DNA from: Catenuloplanes indicus | GTDB lineage: Bacteria > Actinomycetota > Actinomycetes > Mycobacteriales > Micromonosporaceae | DNA: 64,000 nt | Direction of reading: 5' to 3' | Assembly (NCBI RefSeq): GCF_030813715.1 | Contig: NZ_JAUSUZ010000001.1 | Span: 8,414,501-8,478,500, forward strand | Position numbers and translations under genes: made by a program | The notes under the pieces: model-generated | Databases searched by the model: none | Seen by the model: only the letters and a program-made list of their open reading frames with translations | What the model was told of the DNA's origin: nothing | Shown here: piece after piece, positions 58,873-64,000 of the stretch | How positions within the stretch are numbered: the stretch's first letter is position 1 | Layout of the letters: each line of letters opens with the position of its first letter

Positions 58873-60173
58873 AGCCCCGCCTCCACCAGCCGCCGATCCA
58901 TCTCGGACACCGGCATCCCCGGCGCCGCAGCCGCCGCCCGCACGACGCGAGCGTCCGGGTCGTCCAGCAGCCGCAGCAGCGCCGCCGTTGGCAGCCGCGG
59001 GTGATCGGCGACGCACCGGCGAACCATCGGATCCGGATCGGCCGCGAGCCGCGCGGCGATCTCCGCGGGCAGATCCGGGTCGCGTACTGCCAGCACGCGC
59101 ATGCGCGCGTCCGCGTCCGCGGCGAACCGGCGGAGTGTCGCGGCCGGGAACGGGAAGTCGTCGGCCGGGCGCCAGCGGCTGTGTTTCCGCGGCCGGTAGT
59201 CGCGTTCCAGCCGTTCCGCGGTCGCCAGGTCGACCAGGTGCGGTGCGCGCCGTGCCGCGGCGAGACGCACGGTGTTGTCCCCGTCGTCCAGCAGGCGCCG
59301 CACCACGTCCGCCGGCAGTCCGGTCGCGCGGGCGGCGGAGCGGCGGAAGCACGGGTACGGCGAGGCCACGTGCGGCAGCGGATCCGCGGTCACCCACGGC
59401 AGGTGCAGGTGCTCCAGTTCCAGGACCGCCCGTTCGCGATCCAGTAGCCGGTCGATCTCCGCATCGTTCAGGCCGTTCGCGAGCAGGTCGCCGTGCTCCT
59501 CCTGAAGGGCGTCGTGGATACGCCGGCGTATCGGCCCGGGTGTGTCCGGCCGCGCGAAGACGGCCAGCGTCACCCGGGCGGACACGTCACCGGCGAGCCG
59601 GTCGCGGATCTCCGCGGGTAGTGCCGGGTGCATCGCCACCTCGCGCCGCACGGCGGGATCCGGGTCGGCGGCGAGCCGCGCGGCGAGGTCCGGGTCGGCC
59701 GCGAGCCGCGCGGCGAGGTCCAGGTCGGTGGTGAGCCGCGCGGCCGGGGGCGGCGTCAGTGCTGCGGGGTGGCTCGTGCCGGTCCGGGTGGCCGGGTCGG
59801 GCGGCGGCGCGGGTGCGAGGTCAGGTGAGGCGCCGGCGTGGGCCGAGCCGGCCGCCTCCCGTACCGCCGGGTCCGGGTCTTCACGCAGCAGGGCGCGCGT
59901 GCCCGGGGCGGCGTGGGTGGCCAGGGCGAGGCGGATGGTGGGATCGGGGTGCGCGGCGAGGCGGCGCTGGGCGGGCGGTGGCAGGTGGCGGTTGAGCGCG
60001 AGCGAGTGCAGCAGCCAGTAGCGGCCGGAGGCGAGAATCGCCTCGATCAGCGCGTCCGTGAGGTCGGCGCGCTTCGCGACGTGGCCGCGACCCGAGTGAC
60101 GGGACAGCAGTCGGTGGATCATCGGCCCCGGGAGGGCGGGGTTCGTCTCGAGGCCGTCCAGCACCGCGTCCAT
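58869..60173 (-). CDS. LRV/HEAT-like repeat protein, unknown
   Basis: A 434-residue protein of short helical repeats resembling leucine-rich repeat variants, e.g. AARLAADPDLAARLAADPDP, AAEIRD and VRRCVADHPRLPTAALLRLL. A repeated unit of about 24 residues starts with LPAEI or similar. Residues 95-150 are a Pro/Ala-rich linker. It overlaps the hydrolase gene downstream (GTGA). ATG 60173 has no ribosome site; TACACT (60185-60180) lies 6 bases upstream, as in leaderless genes. The family is unknown; repeats of this type mediate protein binding. Confidence 0.8.
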   Translation of the reverse strand: MDAVLDGLETNPALPGPMIHRLLSRHSGRGHVAKRADLTDALIEAILASGRYWLLHSLALNRHLPPPAQRRLAAHPDPTIRLALATHAAPGTRALLREDPDPAVREAAGSAHAGASPDLAPAPPPDPATRTGTSHPAALTPPPAARLTTDLDLAARLAADPDLAARLAADPDPAVRREVAMHPALPAEIRDRLAGDVSARVTLAVFARPDTPGPIRRRIHDALQEEHGDLLANGLNDAEIDRLLDRERAVLELEHLHLPWVTADPLPHVASPYPCFRRSAARATGLPADVVRRLLDDGDNTVRLAAARRAPHLVDLATAERLERDYRPRKHSRWRPADDFPFPAATLRRFAADADARMRVLAVRDPDLPAEIAARLAADPDPMVRRCVADHPRLPTAALLRLLDDPDARVVRAAAAAPGMPVSEMDRRLVEAGL

Positions 60174-60179
60174 ACGCCG

Positions 60180-60185
60180 AGTGTA
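60180..60185 (-). promoter_or_regulatory. -10 of leaderless promoter (LRV-like gene)
   Basis: TACACT read leftward, 6 bases before ATG 60173. Confidence 0.5.
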
Positions 60186-60263
60186 GGGGTGGAAAAAGCG
60201 GTTGCGGGGGTGGGCTCGCGGCGGTTAGGAAGGGGGCCGGACCACGGACCGGAAGGAGGCGCG

Positions 60264-60365
60264 ATGTCTCGCATCGACGAACCGCTCGTGCCCTCCGGGC
60301 GCACGGGCACGCACTCGCATGAGGAGAGCCGTGACGCTCACGATTCGCCCGATCACCGGGCTTGA
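60264..60365 (+). CDS. 33-aa peptide with a strong ribosome site
   Basis: ATG 60264 is preceded by GAAGGAGG 4 bases upstream, one of the strongest sites in the window. The product (MSRIDEPLVPSGRTGTHSHE and 13 more residues) is polar, His/Asp/Ser-rich and unlike known families. It overlaps the start of the GNAT remnant at 60331. Either a real small gene or the surviving head of a lost gene. Confidence 0.4.
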   Translation: MSRIDEPLVPSGRTGTHSHEESRDAHDSPDHRA

Positions 60366-60556
60366 CGAACTCGACCTGTTCAACGGCCTGCCCTACCGGC
60401 TGAACGACCAGATCGCGAAGGACCTTCGGAGGGCCGGCGGCACGCCCGCTGGCTGTGGGTTGCGCTGCGTGACGCTAGGCTGACTGCCCGCGTGGCGTTC
60501 TGGCCCCCGGCCCGGTGATCCGGAGCCGATGGTCATCGACGTCTTCGACGTCGACC
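60331..60556 (+). pseudogene. frameshifted GNAT acetyltransferase fragment
   Basis: GTG 60331 (AGGAG upstream) begins a GNAT-like N-terminus (LTIRPITGLDELDLFNGLPY). The frame ends at 60483, but a second frame continues the same protein (GRRHARWLWVALRDARLTAR, VAFW) and a third gives PMVIDVFDVD up to about 60556. At least two frameshifts and the loss of the acetyl-CoA motif make it a remnant. Confidence 0.65.
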
Positions 60557-61172
60557 GGTGCCGCGAGCACGGGTGCCGGGAACGCGAGGGCCGCAACGGC
60601 CACCGCGAGAACGGCCGGTGCCGCGGCCGGGCGGCGGGAGTGTCGGAAGGTGGTCACGGCGCGCAGGCTCCAATGTGGTGGGATGGCAGGACGGCGACGC
60701 CGGCCCAGGGGAGGGGCCGGCGTCGATCCGTGCGGGTGCCGGCCCGCTTGACCCGGGCCGGCGCCGTCAACGGCCTGGACCAGGCCAGCGTGAGCGTGAG
60801 CACCGCGGCGTAGGAGCCGGCCGCGCGCGACTCGGGCACGCCGAGGCTCAGCGCGGCACCGCAGGTGGAGCTGCCGAGACTGCTCCCCGCGTCGGCGCTG
60901 CACAGCGACCTGGCCGGGCGCCGGGACGCGGACGACCCGGGGGCCGGCGCGACCGTGCGGACGTTCGAGGTGGAGGCCGGCTGGGGCGGCGGCTGGCACC
61001 GGGCCGGCCGGCTCGCGTTCGCGGCCGTGCCGCCGGGGTAGGGCTGACCCGGCTGAGCTGGCGCGACCAGCACGGCAACAACGGCACCGTGGCGTTCGAC
61101 GGGGACGGCGCCGGTTCCCTCGGCACGCACCAGACGGCCGGCGAGGGCGCGGTCGGCTACCGCCGAACGTGA
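60557..61172. pseudogene. decayed stretch with gene fragments on both strands
   Basis: No intact gene. On the minus strand GTG 60657 begins a signal-peptide-like 60-residue piece (PAVLAVAVAALAFPAPVLAA) that runs into the antisense of the GNAT remnant, and a piece AAGSYAAVLTLTLA ends at 60654, overlapping it by GTGA. On the plus strand LSAAPQVELPRLLPASALHS and VRTFEVEAGWGGGWHRAG (60839-61040) end at TAG, then LTRLSWRDQHGNNGTVAFDG resumes in another frame to 61172. These look like remnants of secreted proteins rearranged together. Confidence 0.5.
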
Positions 61173-61253
61173 GGTGCCGGCCACCAAGGCGTGACGTGTG
61201 CCGCTGGGAGGATCCGGCACGGTACGGGGGCGCGGCGCGGGCCGGCCGGCGCC

Positions 61254-61259
61254 TACCGT
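61254..61259 (+). promoter_or_regulatory. -10 of leaderless promoter
   Basis: TACCGT, 6 bases before GTG 61266. Confidence 0.45.
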
Positions 61260-61265
61260 GACGGG

Positions 61266-61628
61266 GTGAGCAGCTGGTTCGAGGGGCCGCCGCGGCTGGT
61301 ACCGCACCGGTGGCACGGGGACGCGACCATGACGGAGCCGGACCACGGCACCGAGCTGGCCTGGCCGGCCGAGGGTCCGCCGGATCCACGGGACGTGGTG
61401 GTGATGGGCCCGCGCACGCGCGCCCACTACTCCAGCGAGGTGCGATCGCGGGGTGGGTGCATGCGGCTCCGGGTCGCCTCCGGACGTGCGGCGGGCCTCC
61501 TCGGTCTCGGAGTGCAGGCGATCACGGACCGCGTCGTACCGTTGCAAGATTTTGATCTTGATTTTGCTGATCTGATGCGGAGGGCGGCCGGCGCGGGAAC
61601 CGTGCGGTCACGCTGCCGCCCACGGTGA
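61266..61628 (+). pseudogene. truncated regulator N-terminal domain (AraC-type, DUF6597-like)
   Basis: A 120-residue frame from GTG 61266. VMGPRTRAHYSSEVRSRGG, RLRVASGRAAGLLGLGVQAI and TDRVVPLQDF resemble the N-terminal part of AraC-type regulators with a DUF6597-like domain. The helix-turn-helix half is absent and the last residues, from the AT-rich repeat at 61545 on, do not look conserved, so it is a truncated gene. It could give a DNA-binding-free protein, but more likely it is a remnant. Confidence 0.55.
61545..61563 (+). repeat. AT-rich palindromic repeat, copy 2
   Basis: CAAGATTTTGATCTTGATT, identical to 28219-28237; the preceding bases are also similar (CGTACC and TG). It coincides with the point where the truncated regulator loses resemblance to its family. 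Confidence 0.75.
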
Positions 61629-61639
61629 CCGGCGGCGGC

Positions 61640-61930
61640 CTACGGGCGCGGTGCGACCCGCACCCATCCGCGGCCCCGTGCGCCGCGCGGGCGGGTCCCG
61701 GCGAGGCAGCGTTCGCACAGGTGTCGCACGTCGTCCGCGTCGGTGAGCACGTCCGAGGAGCGATAATCCCACGGTACGTGCGGGAAGCGGCGCAGGCCGG
61801 CCTTGGCCAGCGGCACGCCGCACAGTGTCTGATTGGTGCCGGGCAGCCAGGCGTGCGCGTCACCGGCCGGCTGCCGCACGCCGTCGTCGCCCGGCACCTG
61901 CCCGGAGGCGGCCACCGCATATCGAGCCAT
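61640..61930 (-). CDS. small Cys-containing protein, unknown
   Basis: A 96-residue protein from ATG 61930. It resembles a common small actinobacterial hypothetical: DAHAWLPGTNQTLCGVPLAK, then GLRRFPHVPWDYRSSDVL and DVRHLCERCLAGTRPRG. Three Cys with Cxx(C) spacing suggest a zinc-binding knuckle. No TM or signal. No ribosome site is clear. It lies between the truncated regulator and the next stretch without genes. Function unknown. Confidence 0.65.
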   Translation of the reverse strand: MARYAVAASGQVPGDDGVRQPAGDAHAWLPGTNQTLCGVPLAKAGLRRFPHVPWDYRSSDVLTDADDVRHLCERCLAGTRPRGARGRGWVRVAPRP

Positions 61931-62274
61931 GACCGGCGGATACCCGGACTGCGCCCGGCTACGCGTGCCCGATCGGGGCTCCGGCCGCGCCGAACCGCCG
62001 GACCGGGTCGTGGCCGGACGCCGGGTCCGTGACGATCCCGGCGAGCGCGGCCGGCCCCGGCACCGGGAGCCGTGACGCGGCGCCCACCTTCTCGGGGCCC
62101 GCCGGGACGGCGCCGTTTCCTCGCCGCCTCGTCCGTGTCGCCGTGGTCAGGTCCGCGTCACCGATCTGACCGGCTCCGCCGCCCACGGAGACCGCGCCGC
62201 GGGCAGTGGAGTCCGCGGTCGCTGGGTGGCCGGCCGACGTGACCGGCGAACGGAGCCGCGAACGCGGGCCCGGT
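61931..62274. other. 344-base stretch without a supported gene
   Basis: A leftward frame (61959-62186) has good codon bias but no recognisable start signal or family, so I leave it unassigned. No hairpin, repeat or promoter was convincing. Confidence 0.4.
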
Positions 62275-63033
62275 TCAGCGCGCCCGGGCCGGGACCGGTG
62301 ACCGTAGCAGCCGGACGCCGGTCCACACGCTCCACACCAGATAGCTCGGCACCAGCACCGCGATCCCGAGGACGGCCAGGCTCTGCATCGACGGCGGCAG
62401 CCCGCCCCGGCTCAGGCCCACGCCGAAGCAGATCAGCATCAGCGTGAGCGCGCCACCGGCCATCAGGCCGGCGGCGCTGAGCCCGGCGGGCACGCGGCCG
62501 GCTCGCAGGTCGGCGACGGATGTGCCGATCAGCCACCCCGCAGGCCCCAGCGCGCACAGCACGGCCGCCACCACCAGTACACCGGCGAGCGGCCCACCCG
62601 CGCCGGCGAGCGCGACCAGGATGCCCGCCAGCACCGCGCCGAAGCCGCAGCCGGTCACGGTCAGTGCGGTGCGCAGTGGCCCGCGGCCACTCGCCGCCGC
62701 CCGGAGCGCCACGGCCGGCGCGATGCCGAGCGGGCCGAGCAGGAACAGCGCCTCCGCGCTGTCCTCGCCGATGATCGTGGCCAGCAGCGGCGCGCCGGCG
62801 ACCAGCGCAGTCGTGACCAGCATCGCCGCACCGGCCAGTGCCGGCGCCAGGCGCGACGGCCGGCCGGTCAGCGAGCGCCGCAGCGCCGGCAGTTTGATCA
62901 GGACGTCGGCCGCGTACCACCACCGGCGGGCGCCGCGCACGTCGTGGAGCAGGCCGAGCGTCTCCTCGCGCCAGCGGTCGCGGTGCGCGGGCGGCAACAG
63001 CCGGGCACCGGCCCGGATCAGGGTGTCGATCAT
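62275..63033 (-). CDS. polytopic membrane protein, PadR partner
   Basis: A 252-residue protein. A basic cytoplasmic N-terminus (PPAHRDRWREETLGLLHDVR) is followed by six to seven hydrophobic helices. ATG 63033 overlaps the PadR stop (ATGA), so it is read from the same message. The head pattern with HRDRWREE and LLHDVRG is common in membrane proteins encoded after PadR regulators in actinomycetes. The role is unknown. It is likely an envelope component or a partner of an exporter, by position only. Confidence 0.78.
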   Translation of the reverse strand: MIDTLIRAGARLLPPAHRDRWREETLGLLHDVRGARRWWYAADVLIKLPALRRSLTGRPSRLAPALAGAAMLVTTALVAGAPLLATIIGEDSAEALFLLGPLGIAPAVALRAAASGRGPLRTALTVTGCGFGAVLAGILVALAGAGGPLAGVLVVAAVLCALGPAGWLIGTSVADLRAGRVPAGLSAAGLMAGGALTLMLICFGVGLSRGGLPPSMQSLAVLGIAVLVPSYLVWSVWTGVRLLRSPVPARAR

Positions 63034-63374
63034 CGGGCGAGACCTCCGAGCGGCGGGTGCGGGAACGGGACGGCGGGGCGGCGGTGGGTGGCGCGGCGGC
63101 GCTCGGACTCGGCCAGGAGCGCGCGGGCCGGCTCGACGCTGGCCGGGGTGAGCCGGTAGTAGCGGCGGCGCGGCCGGCCCTCGGCGTGCTCGCCGTCCTC
63201 CCAGCGGCTTCCCACCCAGCCGGCGCCCTCGAGCCGGGCCAGGATGGGGTAGATGGTGCCGGGCGGCAGGCCGGTGGCGTCGACGATCTGCAGCCCGTAG
63301 AGCTCCGCCTCGGGGTCGGCGAGCAGCGTCTGCAGCACCAGCCGGGTCTGCAAGGTGGCGCGGAACGGTGGCAT
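63030..63374 (-). CDS. PadR-family transcriptional regulator
   Basis: A 114-residue PadR regulator consisting mostly of the winged helix: LVLQTLLADPEAELYGLQIV, DATGLPPGTIYPILARLEGA, then RRYYRLTPASVEPARALLAE. It likely represses its own two-gene operon with the membrane protein. ATG 63374 has no ribosome site but follows TAGAGT (63387-63382) by 7 bases, so it is leaderless. GTAGAGTAC around the -10 is a small palindrome that could be its operator. It lies back to back with the GH51 remnant. Confidence 0.88.
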   Translation of the reverse strand: MPPFRATLQTRLVLQTLLADPEAELYGLQIVDATGLPPGTIYPILARLEGAGWVGSRWEDGEHAEGRPRRRYYRLTPASVEPARALLAESERRRATHRRPAVPFPHPPLGGLAR

Positions 63375-63381
63375 GTCTCGT

Positions 63382-63387
63382 ACTCTA
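63382..63387 (-). promoter_or_regulatory. -10 and small palindrome at the PadR promoter
   Basis: TAGAGT read leftward, 7 bases before ATG 63374, inside the palindrome GTA-GAG-TAC. Confidence 0.45.
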
Positions 63388-63400
63388 CATAGGGTGTCAA

Positions 63401-63658
63401 CCGCGGGACGGCGGCGACCTGCTCGTCAAGGTGGTCAACGCGCAGTCCTCGGACGCCGTCACCCGGATCGACCTGGGCGGCCTGCGGGTGCGTGACCGGG
63501 CGCAGATGACCGTGATCACCGGCGACCCGGGCGAGCAGAACACCCGGTCGGCCGAGCCGATCCAGCCGGTGACCACCACCGTCCGCGGGATCTCGTCCGA
63601 CTTCACGAGGACGTTCCCGGCCAACTCCGTGACGTTCCTTCGTCTGAAGACCAAGTGA
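63401..63658 (+). pseudogene. remnant of a GH51 alpha-L-arabinofuranosidase C-terminus
   Basis: The frame from about 63401 to 63658 encodes DGGDLLVKVVNAQSSDAVTR, IDLGGLRVRDRAQMTVITGD, then NTRSAEPIQPVTTTVRGISS and FPANSVTFLRLKTK, the C-terminal beta-domain of GH51 arabinofuranosidases. The catalytic part (about 600 residues) is missing; upstream sequence is the PadR promoter. It is an orphan end of a lost gene. It precedes the GH43 gene by 11 bases, so the original operon degraded arabinan. Confidence 0.8.
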
Positions 63659-63669
63659 GGGCCCCGCAG

Positions 63670-64000
63670 ATGACCAGCCGACGCAACCTGCTGCTGGGCG
63701 TGACCGGTGCCGGTGTGCTCACCGGTCTCGGCTCCGCCGCACCCGCGACCGCGCGGGACGACCGCACCGACGCGGAGATCTACGGCGTACCCACGGCTGA
63801 TCCACTGATCTCCCAGCGGGCCGACCCGTTCATCACGCCGCGGATCAACGGCACGTACTACTTCACCGGCTCGGTCCCGGAGTACGACCGGCTGATCGTC
63901 CGCAAGTCGGCCACGCTCGCCGGGCTGGGCACGGCGGCCGAGTCCGTGGTCTGGCGGCGGCCCGCGACCGGCCCGATGGGCGGCCACATCTGGGCGCCGG
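63670..64000 (+). CDS. GH43-family glycoside hydrolase, N-terminal part
   Basis: The first 110 residues, cut by the window end. SRRNLLLGVTGAGVLTG is a twin-arginine signal. The mature part starts the five-bladed GH43 fold: QRADPFITPRINGTYYFTGS, VPEYDRLIVRKSATLAGLGT, TGPMGGHIWAP. The Asp in RADPF is the likely general-base position. It would be an exported arabinofuranosidase or xylosidase. GAGGG lies 8 bases before ATG 63670. It is linked by proximity to the GH51 remnant. Confidence 0.88.
   Translation, partial: MTSRRNLLLGVTGAGVLTGLGSAAPATARDDRTDAEIYGVPTADPLISQRADPFITPRINGTYYFTGSVPEYDRLIVRKSATLAGLGTAAESVVWRRPATGPMGGHIWAP

Noticed and set aside
61959-62186. 75-codon minus-strand frame
   Set aside because: Good GC3 only; no start signal, no family features, and it lies beside decayed sequence.
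1-64000. Secondary-metabolite gene cluster
   Set aside because: No PKS, NRPS, terpene or lanthipeptide synthase is present; the transporters and regulators are scattered between unrelated genes.

Overview
The sequence is very GC-rich, with third codon positions almost always G or C. Many starts are GTG, many genes overlap as ATGA or GTGA, and many genes look leaderless. Together with a GerW-type sporulation protein, a spore photoproduct lyase, secreted proteins and arabinan-degrading enzymes, this points to a spore-forming filamentous actinomycete, most likely of the Micromonosporaceae (inference from gene content; no rRNA is present). No rRNA, tRNA, CRISPR array, intact insertion sequence or PKS/NRPS cluster was seen. 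Both ends cut genes (murD C-terminus at the left, a GH43 glycosidase at the right).

Layout. 1-5.8 kb: end of murD, small unknown genes, a NADAR-domain protein, an SDR, and a 7Fe ferredoxin plus membrane protein divergent from a Cys-containing HTH regulator. 5.9-12.9 kb: a three-gene overlapping operon for an SMC-type complex of MukFEB/Wadjet layout (kleisin-like, KITE-like, 1607-aa SMC) with no JetD-like nuclease beside it; this is the best candidate for an unusual system. 13.1-17 kb: hydrolase, Nudix, secreted RCC1 propeller, and a GNAT gene back to back with a membrane protein from an apparently symmetric leaderless promoter. 17.2-21.5 kb: five overlapping genes for a MacAB-like exporter with two lipoproteins. 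22.4-23.3 kb: a decayed gene with a nonsense codon and two frame-compensating tandem duplications. 23.3-29.9 kb: glycerol regulon, with IclR regulator and one glpK facing glpF, a second glpK and glpD.

30-33.3 kb: GerW protein and an 876-aa protein joining a probably inactive trypsin-like domain to a P-loop NTPase, ending exactly at a perfect inverted repeat. 33.4-36.4 kb: PadR regulator, ABC ATPase and FtsX-type permease. 36.6-40.1 kb: flotillin, NfeD, crotonase, Sua5/YciO. 40.4-43.7 kb: a 1096-aa HEAT-like protein. 43.7-46.6 kb: a reductase remnant, spore photoproduct lyase, DUF4259 protein, SMC-like ATPase. 46.7-50.4 kb: MarR regulator, coiled-coil DivIVA-like protein, secreted S1 protease, lipid kinase.

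50.5-54.5 kb: taurine/sulfonate uptake (permease, binding protein, ATPase) and a TauD-type dioxygenase. 54.6-60.2 kb: two paralogous hydrolases flanking a two-component system and an ECF-type sigma factor, then an LRV/HEAT-like protein. 60.2-62.3 kb: gene fragments and decay. 62.3-64 kb: PadR and a membrane protein, a remnant of a GH51 arabinofuranosidase C-terminus, and the start of a Tat-exported GH43 enzyme.

A recurring signal is TAnnnT (or AnnnT) placed 6-7 bases before a start codon that lacks a Shine-Dalgarno sequence. It was seen at more than ten genes and helped choose starts.
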